Positions 43,861 through 54,832 of a stretch of 64,000 bases of DNA are shown piece after piece; positions within the stretch are counted from its first letter, which is position 1; the number at the start of each line of letters is the position of its first letter. The translations under genes and the position numbers were made by a program. The notes under the pieces were generated by a model. It did not search any database and was not told where the DNA came from. It saw only the letters and a program-made list of their open reading frames with translations. The stretch lies in the NCBI GenBank assembly GCA_030710605.1, contig CP092864.1, forward strand, positions 138,707,160-138,771,159, given 5' to 3'. Source of the DNA: Cordylochernes scorpioides (taxonomy: Eukaryota > Arthropoda > Arachnida > Pseudoscorpiones > Chernetidae).

Positions 43861-44519
43861 TTGGTCCACGGTCAAAAATTAGAAAAAAATTAAATCATTC
43901 CTAGAATTTAATGCAAATACCTGGTATTTAATTGGGAGATTTCAATAATTTTTATCGTTTATCTTCTATGGTAGTAAAAATAAATGAAAAGAAAAAAAAA
44001 TAGAATGTTTTCTCTACATTTTCCAATGTATCTTTCATTTTTTTAAACAACAGATTTGATAAAAGGGAAAAGATTCGTGAAAAAAAAAAAACAAAGCGTT
44101 CCAAATAAAATTGTATATCAATAATTTTCAAATTTAGAATAGATAAAAAGTGTCTATCGAGTAGTTTTATCGTGGAATGCGGGATATATAGAATGCTATT
44201 TTGACAGAATGTTCAAAGTTTGAAGCTCGGACATTGGAATGTGAGTATATGTCGTGTTAAGAAAGAAAGCCTGGTCAGACAAGAGTAAGAAGGGGGAGCT
44301 AACAAGACAAGACATCATCAAGGTCGACGGCACGCCCTCTATTCAGATAGGATCGTCTCCACGTATTGTATTCTTCGCTACTGTACACTCAACAATGTAT
44401 GTATATACCAAAAGAGGCATCTTTTCTTTAACTAGGTATCAGATAGATGGCACTGTTCATCACTTTAGTAAAAAACTTAACTAGGTTTTTTTTTCTGCTT
44501 ATCTCTAGTTCACATGGTA
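43861..44519. other. Non-coding; one weak open frame
   Basis: A 76-codon frame at 44254-44484 (+) has no recognised domain, no neighbouring gene structure and ordinary base composition. I do not call it a gene. Confidence 0.45.
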
Positions 44520-44524
44520 CAGTC

Positions 44525-44800
44525 CATGATAATCATGGTGGGTAGAAGTAGGCGACTGCTTTAACTGTAAATGCACCACATGTCTACACATGTGAAAAGC
44601 AGTTCGACTTTGCATTTACAAATGTGCCAGAGCCCCGTTTGGTTACTTGCACTCACTGGTGGGGTTGGACTTTTGCAAAAATCGGGGACCATTGGAGCAT
44701 TTTTTTTTATCAGAAAAAAAGTGCCCAATGCAGGAATCGAAACCGGGTCGTAGCGGTCGAAAACCAACGGTTTAGACTATCCTTCCACCGACCCCCTAAC
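44525..44800 (-). mobile_element. tRNA-derived SINE, nearly complete
   Basis: Read on minus: GGTGGAAGGATAGTCTAAAC (A-box region), CGACTGCTACGACCCGG and GGTTTCGATTCCTGCATTGG (B-box region), a T-rich spacer, CCACCAGTGAGTGCAAGTAA, CACATGTGTAGACATGTGG, ending CCACCATGATTATCATGG. It is the best single copy in the window. Confidence 0.72.
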
Positions 44801-45115
44801 TTAATTAGTGATGATAAAAAATGAGTCACAAAACCAGTTTTGGCAAATATAGACAAAAGTTAACAACCTGTACTGATGTACAGGGGCGGCTTCATTTTGA
44901 CAAGATCCTAAGAAGGAGTTATGAAATAGGTCGAATTTACCAAACAAATGTTTAGTTGGTAAAGTGGCGTGGGCCCATTTTCTGGCAAAACAATTACAGA
45001 AGAGAAAGGCATCTACTTATCGTGTAACTAAAAGTTGCTGATGGCTTGCGCCATCTATCGTAATAAATATCAAATAAGGGTTAAACTGTAATTATTCCAG
45101 AAAACTAAGGGCAAT

Positions 45116-45156
45116 AAAGGCTGATGACGGCCAACACTACCGAAACGCGTATGTGG
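45116..45156 (+). ncRNA. Hammerhead motif, partly decayed
   Basis: CTGATGA at 45121, stem II CGG...CCG, GAAA, ACGCGT-A, TGTGG. The stem I partner upstream is changed. Confidence 0.5.
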
Positions 45157-45294
45157 TTAGTTTTTCTTGATACTTCTAGAAAGGATTATTTCTCGATAGA
45201 GATGGTAGAAATGAGGACCAATTAGCGACATTCATCAGCTGCACGATCATGATTTAATTATAGTTTCATCTACACTAAGTGTGAACAGTCTGCA

Positions 45295-45344
45295 CTGCGC
45301 TGACGAGGGCCAATGGCCCGAGACGCGTTCGTGGTTGGCTTTTT
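45295..45344 (+). ncRNA. Hammerhead motif with GAGA in place of GAAA
   Basis: CTGACGA at 45300-45306, stem II GGGC-CAAT-GGCCC, GAGA, CGCGT-T, CGTGG. The A-to-G change in the core should reduce or abolish activity. Confidence 0.55.
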
Positions 45345-45400
45345 TTGATTTGTCGAGAGATTTGGGTTGGTCAAATATCACGGAACAAGTTAGTGTGAAC

Positions 45401-46124
45401 AAAATTGCCTCTGTCTCCTTTAAAAAAATAATAAAAAAAACAGACGACAGACGACATCAAATACTTTCTACTTAAGTTTTGTCCATCAATGTATATATGT
45501 CTGTATCTTCCAAAGTCGGATAAAAAAGATTCCAAAAGATATTTTATCCATTTACAAAATATCACTCTAACATTATAAATGTCAAAATAAACAATAAGAG
45601 ACGAATGTCTTTTAAGAAAAAAATTCTTATTATAAAATAACTTTAAAATAAACTTCGAAAATATATCAGCCACTTATAAAAATACGAAACGGGAACCGTT
45701 CTACTCTTCCCCTAGCTAAGAAACAAAGGGCAATGTTTGAATGAAAAAAAAAGAATAATTTTGTTGGTAACTTTATTTCCGGAACAAAAGTTTCCGAATC
45801 AAATATTTATATCTCCATGGTGTTTAAAAGGGTTGATATGGTAAAAACATTGTTTACATATTTCCAGGAATTGTTAGAGCTTCTTTCGAATCGTGTGTTA
45901 CTAGTTCAACTTACATTATCGATATCGAGCTATAAAATCATATATATGATAATTTTATTTATTAAATATCATACTCAACTTAGCTGAACTTTGAAATTAT
46001 CACTAAAAATTACATTCAAAACGCTATTTTTCTTTTTAATAAACTCATAGACACTAATGGGCGTAAAAAAAGTAATACAAATGTGAAATTGTAATGGGAT
46101 AAGATGCATAAATTAATTTTAAAA
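45401..46124. other. Non-coding, MITE end fragment, no gene seen
   Basis: GTGTGAACAAAATTGCCTCT to TTTTGTCCATCAATGTATAT at 45392-45496 is the 3' end of the TA-MITE family. The rest is AT-rich and unassigned. Confidence 0.6.
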
Positions 46125-46335
46125 AGGCATCTCCTTATCGTGAAACTGAAAGTCTGATGGCTTGCGCCATCTATCGGGAAGAATTTCAACTATTCGTTGA
46201 TTTTTAATTATCCAATAATTGGGCAAATACCTATTCTTGATTAAACAAGAAAAACTAACCACGTACGTGTTTCGTGCTGTTGGCCCTCTTCAGCGTATAG
46301 TTCAATCTGTACCTCAACGACCAAAAAAAAAATAT
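46125..46335. mobile_element. Hammerhead-bearing repeat fragment
   Basis: GATGGCTTGCGCCATCTATC, GATTAAACAAGAAAAACTAA, then a decayed core on minus (46259-46299: CTGAAGA, GGGC loop GCAC, GAAA, CACGTA, CGTGG). Confidence 0.65.
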
Positions 46336-46846
46336 ATATATATATATATGGCGTATCTCTATTACCTTATATATATGATATATATTCTTCAATATCTGAA
46401 AATATAGATGTAATAAATAGGATATTGGTTCACTTTATATGAGATTTTTCCAAACAATAAATCCGGCAACACGTTAGAATATTCATAGAATACCCGAGAG
46501 AAATCAATAATAATCTTTCTAACATCGCGAATAGAGAATGAATAAAAAAATCGAATTCCAGTAAATATAGATATAGAAAAAAAAGATATCAATCAGAATT
46601 TGGGAATGTGGAATTGGAAGGAGAGTAGATTGTATGTTTACTGTTTTGAGATTGCATGGATGTTTGCTTGAATGATAAATTTTTACCATTCTGTGTGTTG
46701 TATAGAATTATTTTAGTCTCTGTGGAAAGTTGGAAAATTTGATTTTATCGTTTTCCTCGTGGGAAATTCCTTTACGTATTCGAATATAGAGTTTAAATTT
46801 GTATCGACAAATAAAATAATAAATTGTAAAAGCAATCACTTACCGT
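46336..46846. other. Non-coding AT-rich, no gene seen
   Basis: Includes a TA run at 46330-46350. No coding frame supported. Confidence 0.55.
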
Positions 46847-47280
46847 TGTTGCATACTCCTCTTTGTTGCATATTCCTCCCTTTATTATATATTCTGTTTT
46901 TACATATTATTCGTTGTTGCTTATTCACACCATTGTTTCATATTCCCTGTTGTTGCATACTCCTCTTTGTTGCATATTCCTCCCTTTGTTATATATTCTG
47001 TTTTACCTATTATTCGTTGTTGCTTATTCACACCATTGTTTCATATTCCCTGTTGTTGCATACTCCTCTTTGTTGCATATTCCTCCCTTTGTTACATATT
47101 CGGTTTTTACATATTATTCGTTGTTACCTATTAATCGTTGTTGTTTATTCACACCATTGTTTCATATTACCTGTTGTTGCATACTCCTCTTTGTTGCATA
47201 TTCCCCGTTGTTGCATATTCACCGTTGTTGCATACTTCCCGTTGTTGCATATATTCCCTCTTACATATTTCCTGTTGTTA
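46847..47280. repeat. ~103-bp minisatellite
   Basis: TGTTGCATACTCCTCTTTGT begins at 46847, 46951, 47054 and 47175. Units consist of CATATTCCTCCCTTTRTTAT, CATATTATTCGTTGTTGC and ACACCATTGTTTCATATT. The Cys/Leu/Phe-rich open frames across it are artefacts. Confidence 0.85.
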
Positions 47281-47583
47281 AAAGTTGTTATTACTTGAGC
47301 TCAAGTTTTCGGGCCTTTGACAGGAGTAACGCACTAATAATTAATAAAAACTATTAAATAAACCTTTATCTCAGGAAATATCTTCAATTGTTATTTGCTT
47401 ATCTTGATTTGTGAAGTAAATAAAGATGACATTTTTTATCTCTTTGGAAAATACGTTAATTTTTATAACCTATATTAATACAGGCATATATGGTATGGGT
47501 ACTAAGAGCATTATCTCGTCGCACATGCGACGGAGAAAACATTCGAGTTTAGTTAAATACTAAACTCTCTTTTTTTTTAAACA

Positions 47584-47720
47584 CACTCAGGGACAAATTA
47601 AGGAAGTGAAAACTTAATGTCATAGGTCTTTTTTTTTTTAAGGAGACAGAGGTTGTTTACACTTGGTTATCTCGCATACTTCAATAAAGATCACAGTGTA
47701 TCAATTTTTGTCCGTGAGTG
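47584..47720 (-). mobile_element. Short TA-MITE copy
   Basis: CACTCAGGGACAAATTAAGG at the left and TTTTTGTCCGTGAGTG before TA at the right; interior AGGAGACAGAGGTTGTTTAC and TTGGTTATCTCG. Only one subterminal unit remains. Confidence 0.75.
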
Positions 47721-47794
47721 TACATCTTAAACATAACAACACGGATAATAGTAAATTTAACTTTAATATCAATACTTGGCTTCAAATTGGATAT

Positions 47795-48232
47795 AATATT
47801 TGATACAAAGCAATAACGCGTCATCTAATGATACAACGAATGAAGACATTAATACGTGAATATTTCTTTTCACAAATAAATCAAACTTCTACTGTCCTTA
47901 CTGCGATGAAAAAATATATTGGGAGAGCTTGGTTCATCAGTAGTGAACCCTCCCTGCGGTTTCACCAATTTAATTTACGAGACCGCCTTTTTAGAGCTCT
48001 ATCTAATACTGTATTGGACCATTCTGCCCTTATATGCTACACTGAATGGTAGAATCTTAGAAATGGTATTTAAGCAAACTATGAACATAAGCTTTTAGGA
48101 CAGTAGAATTACATTTAAATATTTGCATCTAGCAATGCTCTTCCGCAAACAATGAGGGCAAGTTAGGCATAAATTAATACAAAGCAATAACGCGCCATCT
48201 AAATATAACGAATGAAGACATCAATACACACT
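47795..48232 (-). repeat. Repeat family 2, tandem 1.2 units
   Basis: A full unit starts ATACAAAGCAATAACGCG near 47808 and a second, truncated one at 48178, 370 bp later, same orientation. In the full unit stem II of the permuted hammerhead reads TTGGT/ACCAA, compensating against the usual TTGGC/GCCAA. CTGATGA, GAAA and GCGGTC are intact. Confidence 0.75.
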
Positions 48233-48859
48233 GCAACACTTAGTAAATGATTTCGCGCATAAGTCTCAACGACAATTCGTAATCAGAATTGTTCCTTCCT
48301 ATTGTAGGCCTATCGGACAAACTGTAACTGAAGTACGCATGAGTCACCTAGCGGCGCTGGTGGGCAGAGATAAACCAATCAGCGGGAGAATAAACCGGAC
48401 ACTATATGTTAATTAGATAGTAAAAGATATATGTTGGATTGAATAAAAGATTTATTTTCCAATATATGCATATGTGGTATAATAATAAGGTGGGGAAAGA
48501 TAAATAAGGACACCACAAGTTTGGAAGAGGAATCCCAGACAACCAGAGAGAGAGATGGGAGAGACCCGGGACCGGCCATAGCCGGGCGTCCGTTCGTGTC
48601 GCACACAATCCCCAACTGTCTTAAAAGTCCCAAGGTGTTAACGGACGGGCCCCATTTGCCGCCCCTTGGAATGTCGCTGCTGTCTCAAGTGACCGGACTT
48701 TACATCCCGTCTCTCTCTGGGCTGGCTCTAGGTTTGCTTTATTATTCCTGGAAGAGTATATATTATGACACATATATATTTGCATATATCCAATATATAC
48801 CTTTTTAGTATCTAATGATTTAAGTATGGATTGCTCTATTTTCAGATCAAATATATGTT
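48233..48859. other. Unassigned; GC-richer island 48530-48740
   Basis: The island has several short frames on both strands without recognisable domains. It may be a decayed LTR or gag fragment, but I see no supporting motif. Confidence 0.4.
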
Positions 48860-49306
48860 AATACAAAGCAATAACACGCCATCTATATATAGAACATGTA
48901 ACATTAAGATACGAATGTTGCTTTTACACATAAAACACACTTCTACTGTGTTTACTTCGATGAAAAATATATTGAGAGGGCTTGACTCATCAGTGGTGAA
49001 ACCTCCAAGCAGTTTCGCCAATTTAATCTAATAGACCGCGCTTTTTAGAGCTCTAATACTGTATTGGATTATTCTGCTTATATATGCTACACTGAAGGGT
49101 GTAATCTCAGAAAAGTTATTTAAGAAAACTATGGATATAATATATAGGGAGGGCTTGGCTCATCAGTAGAAGATTAAACTGGCGAAACCGTTGGGAGGGT
49201 TTATTACTAATGAGCCAAGCCTCTCAATATATTTTTCATCGCAGTACGGATATAAGAAGTTTGTTGTATGTCTAAAAGAAGCATGTATGCCTTAATGTTT
49301 TAATTT
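48860..49306. repeat. Repeat family 2, plus and inverted copies joined
   Basis: The left part (48860-49135) is in the 47795 orientation; the right part (from 49149) contains GGCGAAACCGTTGGGAGGG and CTAATGAGCCAAGCC in the opposite orientation, giving a foldback. Confidence 0.7.
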
Positions 49307-49308
49307 TA

Positions 49309-49483
49309 CAGTAGAACCTCCATGAGAGGACACTAACGCTAGAGGACAACTCTCTATAAAGGACAGTTTTCATCACCAAAAATACCATTTTTACAATTTA
49401 GCAATTCTCCTGTAAGAAGACACCTCTTCATAAAGAACACTTTGGTTCTGCAACTAGGTGTCCTTTACAGAGAGGTTCTACTG
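49309..49483. mobile_element. pogo-type MITE, 175 bp
   Basis: TA, then CAGTAGAACCTCCATGAGAG; the right end is GAGAGGTTCTACTG, then TA at 49484-49485. Same family as 56039-57570. Confidence 0.88.
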
Positions 49484-49485
49484 TA

Positions 49486-49934
49486 GTAAATATATGTATA
49501 TTAAAGTGTATGTTATAGTAGATATACGAGGGCCGGTGTGTGGGACATCTAGATGTGTAGATAGCAATGAGACACCAGTGTGGAGCCAAGTGAAGGAGGA
49601 AGTTTTACCCAGCATCATACACCGATCAATTCCCCGTGTGACAAATGACACGTCGCAATGATATAACGGCATCAATATTCCTCGACGTTCCAGGGGATTC
49701 CCTGGACTTCTGGACTCCTGGATTAATGGATAGATAATCCCACGTGTTGATAGCGGCTATGGTAGAGGATTTAACAGCTGGCAGCGAGAGAAGTCTCCAC
49801 AAGTTCATCCGGACTGTCTCTATACGTAAGCGATCGTTATATCTCCCGGTCTCTCAGAGGTTGGAGGCTTCGTTAGCGCTGAAGAAAGGATTCTGACTCT
49901 ACTCCTGCGTTCTTTTGAACTTTGGATGCAATAG
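49486..49934. other. Unassigned, no gene seen
   Basis: Moderately GC-rich with short frames only; GGGATTCCCTGGACTTCTGG-type palindromic runs near 49690. Not recognised. Confidence 0.4.
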
Positions 49935-50215
49935 TTGATCGACTTCTTTTCCTTCAATGCTTTCCTCTACTGAGGGTGGGCCACATGATCTCTCCATATC
50001 TCCCTCCTTCAATGCCTTCCTCTACTGAGGGTAGGCCACATGGTCTCTCCATATCTCTCTCCTTCAATGCCTTCCTCTACTGAGGGTGGGCCACATGGTC
50101 TCTCCATATCTCCCTCCTTCAATGCCTTCCTCTACTGAGGGTGGGCCACATGGTCTCTCCATATCTCCCTCCTTCAATGCCTTCCTCTACTGAGGGTGGA
50201 ACACATGACCTCTCC
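49935..50215. repeat. 55-bp minisatellite, five units
   Basis: TACTGAGGGT recurs at 49968, 50023, 50078, 50133 and 50188, each unit with CTTCAATGCCTTCCTC and CCACATGGTCTCTCCATA. Units are nearly identical. Confidence 0.92.
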
Positions 50216-50563
50216 ATACTTCCCGGTCCTCCTTAAACTCCTTGTAGATGTTTCCTTCATTCCATTGTTTTACTTCGTCTGTGTATCCCCGTCGTCTCCT
50301 TCCCCTCGATCTCTTCCCTAGTAGCTTTTCCTCCAACACTGTCAGCAATGTGGTTGATCGACAAGCAAGCTAGCTAAAAGAATATCGATTATTATCACAA
50401 GCTGTTATCTTACTGGAAACCGCACACATGCAGACGTCTTGAGAACGCCCTTAGAATGAACGGTGGCTGATGCCATCACAGACTTAATCAACCTTTTTAT
50501 AAACGTTTATATTCTTTATATCTTTTTTTTTTGTCATCGCTTAAGGTTTTCCCTTATGTACAT
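50216..50563. other. Non-coding, no gene seen
   Basis: Contains CTTCGTCTGTGTATCCCCG and a run CCTTCCCCTCGATCTCTTCC, but no supported frame. Confidence 0.5.
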
Positions 50564-50564
50564 A

Positions 50565-51152
50565 CACTCATGGACAAAACTTTAAAAAGTTGTACCTTTT
50601 AGAATGTATATCGTGATTCAGACAATAACTCTGAAAGATACACTCATGGACAAAACTTAAGGAAGTTTTACTTTTTAGCATGTATATCGGGATTCAGACA
50701 ATAACTCTGAAAGATACACTCTCATGGACAAAACTTAAGGAAGTTTTACCTTTCAGCATGTATATCGGGATTCAGACAATAACTCTGAAAGATACACTCA
50801 TGGACAAAACTTAAGGAAGTTTTACCTTTCAGCATGTATATCGGGATTCAGACAATAACTCTGAAAGATACACTCATGGACAAAACTTAAGGAAGTTTTA
50901 CCTTTCAGCATGTATATCGGGATTCAGACAATAACTCTGAAAGATACACTCATAGACAAAACTTAAGGAAGTTTTACCTTTTATAATGTATATCAGGATT
51001 CAGATAATAACTCTGAAAGATATTACAGCGACCTTCATTGAAGATACAAGAGATAACCAAATGTGAACAAAATTGTTTGTCTCTTTCTTCCAAAAAAAGA
51101 CGAACGGCGACATTAAGAACTTCCCACTTCCTTAAGTTTTTTTACATGAATG
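50565..51152 (+). mobile_element. TA-MITE with six 76-bp subterminal repeats
   Basis: TA at 50563-50564 and 51153-51154. Units start at 50565, 50641, 50717, 50795, 50871 and 50947. The 3' part has GAAGATACAAGAGATAACCA and ends CTTCCTTAAGTTTTTTTACA, TGAATG. Confidence 0.85.
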
Positions 51153-51154
51153 TA

Positions 51155-51570
51155 TTTACAAAAGAAATATCGCCATTTGCAGGTGAGAGCGTAAAAATTG
51201 TAAAATATTATTGTTTCAATTAAGGTTGTTAAAATCTTTAAACACATTTTTTAAAATATATGATATACACAAAATCAATATATACGATAATGGTTCATTG
51301 AGTTTTTAATATAAACCTTGTTTAGAATGAACTTTTCGATGGAAAAAAAAACGAAAAGTAGAAAAAAGGTTCACGATTTGACGCTTGAATAAGAGTTTTG
51401 TCTTCTTGCTCTGATAACTTATTTCGCCAACACCCCTACACTGGTTGGTGAAATTATTGTCTTGAGGTTCGCCGTGTAGAGTCCGCCAAATTCTTCTGAA
51501 ATATCGCTTTTGGAATGTACTAACATAATGTGGAGTGTGAATACTAATGAAAAAAAAACTTGTGTGGAAA
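51155..51570. other. Non-coding, no gene seen
   Basis: AT-rich; no recognised repeat or coding frame. Confidence 0.55.
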
Positions 51571-51693
51571 GTCTTTGATATCGACGGTCGTCAGTTTTTT
51601 TTTTTTTTTTTTTGTGATAGAGATGTTGTTCACACTTGGTTACTCGTGTGTCTTTAATAAAGGTCACTGTAATATCTTTCAGTGGTCGAAGTG
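51571..51693 (-). mobile_element. TA-MITE fragment at the mariner insertion edge
   Basis: GGAAAGTCTTTGATATCGAC, a T run, TTCACACTTGGTTACTCGTG and AAAGGTCACTGTAATATCTT match the MITE 3' part, cut off near 51682 just before the mariner. Confidence 0.65.
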
Positions 51694-51695
51694 TA

Positions 51696-53018
51696 CGAGG
51701 TGTGTTCAAAAAGTATCGCGACTTTTGAATTTTCGCGAGTTACGTATATTCGAATTTCGATCTTTTTGTGGCTTTATGTTGGTACTCATCATGTCTCTCA
51801 CTTATGCCGACAAGCTCGGCCATTTTGAATGTTCACTTAATTGTTTACAGCTGCTTTGCTTGCAGGTGTTTTGGATCGTCTTCGATTTTTACCTATTAAA
51901 AAAAATGGAGTAAAGAACCTGTATCAAATTTAGTGTAAAAACGAAATTAAGTGCGCGGATGCATTCCGAATGTTGACTGTGGCATACGGAGAAGCTACCT
52001 TTGACCGAAGCAACGTTTATCGATGGTACAAAATGTTCTCAGAAGGCCGAAAAGATGTGAACGACGAAGAGCGTGCCGGACGCCCGAGCACTTCAACAAC
52101 AAACGAAAAAATTAATGAAGTGGAGAAAATGATATTTGCAATCATCGAATCACCGTTTGATAAGTTGCTGAGGACCTAAACATATCGATTGGCTCGTGCC
52201 ATTCGATTTTTATCAATGATTTGGGCATGAGACGGGTCGCCGCGAAATTCGTACCAAAATTGCTCAATTGCGACCAAAACAGCATCGCATGAACATTGCT
52301 AATGAGATGTTGGACTCTGTCCGCGCCGACCCAAATTTGCTCCAGAGGGTCATAACTGGTGAAGAAGCGTGGGTTTATGGTTATGACGTGGAAACCAAAG
52401 CTCAATCATCTCAATGGAAGCTGCTGCACGAACCAAGACCGAAAAAAGCGCGCCAAGTTCGGTCGAATGTGAAAGTTTTGCTGACAGTTTTCTTCGATTG
52501 CAGGGGCGTGGTGCATCATGAGTTCTTGCCACAGGGTAGAACGGTCAATAAGGAATATTACCTGCAAGTTATGCGCAATTTGCGCGAAGCAATCCGCCAG
52601 AAACGCTTGGATTTGTGGAAGAACAAAAATTGGCTTTTGCACCACGATAACGCCCCTGTTCACACATCGTTGCTTGTGCGCGACTTTTTGGCCAAAAACA
52701 ACACACTAATGATGCCGCAGCCACCGTATTCCCCAGATCTGGCCCCCTGTGACTTTTTCTTGTTCCCTATACTGAAGAGGCCCATGAAAGGACGACGTTA
52801 CGCTACGCTTGACGAGATAAAGACGGCATCGAAGGAGGAGCTGAAAGAGATTTTTAAAAAATGATTTTTTTAAGTGCTTCGAAGATTGGAAAAACCGATG
52901 GCACAAGTGTATAATATCTCATGGGGATTACTTTGAAGGGGACAAAATAGGTATTCATGAATAAATAAATAATTTTTGAAAAAACACAAAAGTCGCGATA
53001 CTTTTTGAACACACCTCG
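51696..53018 (+). mobile_element. mariner transposon, 1323 bp
   Basis: Both ends start CGAGGTGTGTTCAAAAAGTA on their own strands; the terminal inverted repeats are identical over about 32 bp. TA flanks it at 51694-51695 and 53019-53020. It carries a damaged transposase. Confidence 0.93.
51905..52950 (+). pseudogene. mariner transposase (DD34D), inactivated
   Basis: The N-terminal helix-turn-helix region shows AYGEATFDRSNVYRWYKMF and GRPSTSTTNEKINEVEK. The middle, near 52170-52260, is out of frame. The catalytic part runs 52268-52864 with GVVHHEFLPQGRTVNKEYY, LLHHDNAPVHTS (Asp at 52646) and YSPDLAPCDFFLFP (Asp at 52751), 34 residues apart. The first catalytic position reads GEEAW where the family has GDEAW, so Asp is replaced by Glu. 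A frameshift at about 52864 separates the last 28 codons. Confidence 0.9.
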
Positions 53019-53234
53019 TATTTTTTAAATAAATATGAATATTGGTCAGGTAACCACTATCTTCAAGACAATTGATGTGTTTTTTAAACCTATTTAGGTA
53101 TTAACCATGTCATCAGAGATGGAAAAAGAGGGTTGGGATATACAAGAATAAGCAAAATGTGGTAAAAAATATCAGACGTATTAAAAAAAGAACATTAAAC
53201 CTCCAGGGAAAAGTTTCTTTTAAAAATTATTTTA

Positions 53235-53509
53235 CACCTATCCCCCGATTTACACGGTACTTGTTTTACACGTTTTCGCTTTTATACGGTTTTCCAAATA
53301 AGTTTTTTGTTTTTTATCGCACTATACTAAATGCTACTGTGATTGAACACATGCGCTGTGTACACATCTCACGAGGAATCCCGAGCTTATGTGTTGACTA
53401 CATATTTTAACCAGTCAATGTATTTTATTTTTATTTCTGTGTACACCTATCCCCCGATTTACACGTTTTTCTCAGGAACGTATCTACCGTGTAAATCGGG
53501 GGATAGGTG
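53235..53509. mobile_element. TA-flanked MITE, about 275 bp
   Basis: The left end CACCTATCCCCCGATTTACA is inverted at the right end (TGTAAATCGGGGGATAGGTG), TA on both sides. An extra direct copy of the left end lies at 53444, making a 24-bp hairpin with the right end. Confidence 0.8.
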
Positions 53510-53513
53510 TATT

Positions 53514-53692
53514 TAAAAATCTCTCAAGCTTTCGTGCAAGAAAGCCCTTCTACGGGAGAAAATATTTTACATCATTAAAACGCCAATACAATAAGATTTG
53601 AAATTGAATAAAGTGCTTTGGTTGTTTACATTTGTTTCAATTTATTTTCTACCGTAGAAGGGCTTTCTTACCCGAAAGCTTAAGAGATTTTT
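53514..53692. repeat. ~40-bp inverted repeat around a 95-bp core
   Basis: AAAAATCTCTCAAGCTTTCG with AAGAAAGCCCTTCTACGG pairs with CCGTAGAAGGGCTTTCTTAC and GAAAGCTTAAGAGATTTTT. It is the central part of the outer foldback. Confidence 0.8.
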
Positions 53693-53755
53693 AAATAAAA
53701 AAAAAACATTTTAAAAAGAAACTTTTCCCTGGAGACTTAATATTCTTATTTTAAT

Positions 53756-54762
53756 ATTGATTCAAGGGATTATTTCATCGAATACCAGAAGTATGTTGAA
53801 ATGGATCATTTCAACAGATTCCAAAGTATTTACCACACTTCCTTTAGAATATCATCATCATAAAAAGATTGGAATGTACTCCTACTTAATAAATTAAAAA
53901 AAAAAAAAACGAGAAAATGTTTTAAAATCTCTAAATAAATAGCCTTGAGTTTTTTTAAATCTTTGATAGATATTGAAAAGGTTTTCCCAAAATGTTTTTA
54001 TACCCTATATGTCCCACAATCGTGAAGATTTAAAGAAAAGGGAAGTTTTTGCTCAATTAAATAAGAAAAAATGTACGATTTTTTGGTTATTATTTTTGTT
54101 CATAATGAAATGGCATCACTTTTTCATGAAAATAAACATTGTTGATGGTATAGCTCCATCTATCGGAATATATTTCAAGTTAAGTTTTCAATAAAATAAT
54201 CCCTTGTATCGAATATTGAGAAAAATATATCAGGTCCCCAGGGAAAAGTAACTTTTCAAAACATATTTATTCTCTAGCTCTCGGTCACGAACGCCCTTCT
54301 ACAGGAGAAAACTTGGTATAATGATTCACCAATAAAACACGAGTTAAAATATAATCAAATACTATTTTACATAATTTATGAAAAATGCTTCTATGTTCTT
54401 GTTGCGCAGAAGTAGAGCCGACGACACTTCAAAACGCCGATTTTTATGAACATCATTCAAATCGTGCGGCACCCATTTGTCGAAATTTTTCACCTTTTCA
54501 ATTTATGTCAGACGACGAACAATTGTCGACTGATCGACGTTGAGTTCTTCGGCAACATAGAAATGTAAATGCCGGCCAGACAGCCTATATCTTAAAGATT
54601 ATAAAAATGCTGTAGATATATACGTATATATATTTTTATCCATTTAACTATTATCCAAATGGAGACAAAATATTTTAAAATTTATATCTAATAAAAGGTC
54701 AAATAAATACATATAGGCTTCTAAGACAGGAATGGGCAAACTTTTGAGTGACAATGACAATT
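53756..54762. other. Repeat fragments, no gene seen
   Basis: Holds an arm fragment GTTGATGGTATAGCTCCATC with TATCGGAATA at 54139-54170 and a foldback fragment at 54230-54330 (CCCAGGGAAAAGTAAC, GCCCTTCTACAGGAGAAAA). Minus-strand frames at 54400-54560 resemble decayed transposase but I cannot confirm it. Confidence 0.5.
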
Positions 54763-54832
54763 AAATAATTTTTATTGACCGCTGGTTAACAATTACTCAC
54801 GAGGAGTCAAAAGGGCAAACTATGTACATTGA

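Larger units (their letters stand above)
45005..45400 (+). mobile_element. Two hammerhead-repeat fragments in tandem
   Basis: The first (45005-45170) has GATGGCTTGCGCCATCTATC then a core at 45116-45156. The second (45290-45395) has a core at 45295-45344 followed by TTTGATTTGTCGAGAGATTT and GGTTGGTCAAATATCACGGA. Both are in the same orientation. Confidence 0.65.
53185..53755. mobile_element. Foldback element with two nested inverted-repeat structures
   Basis: Outer arms: TTAAACCTCCAGGGAAAAGT with TTCTTTTAAAAA near 53193, inverted at 53711-53745. A TA-flanked MITE (53235-53509) is inserted in the left arm, and an inner inverted repeat (53514-53692) occupies the centre. A related fragment is at 54230-54330. 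Confidence 0.75.

Noticed and set aside
44254..44484. 76-codon open frame as a possible small gene
   Set aside because: No recognisable domain, start context or neighbours; length is within chance for this composition.
46759..47357. Open frame of 179 codons rich in Cys, Leu and Phe
   Set aside because: It spans the ~103-bp minisatellite and another frame is equally open; no domain or gene structure.
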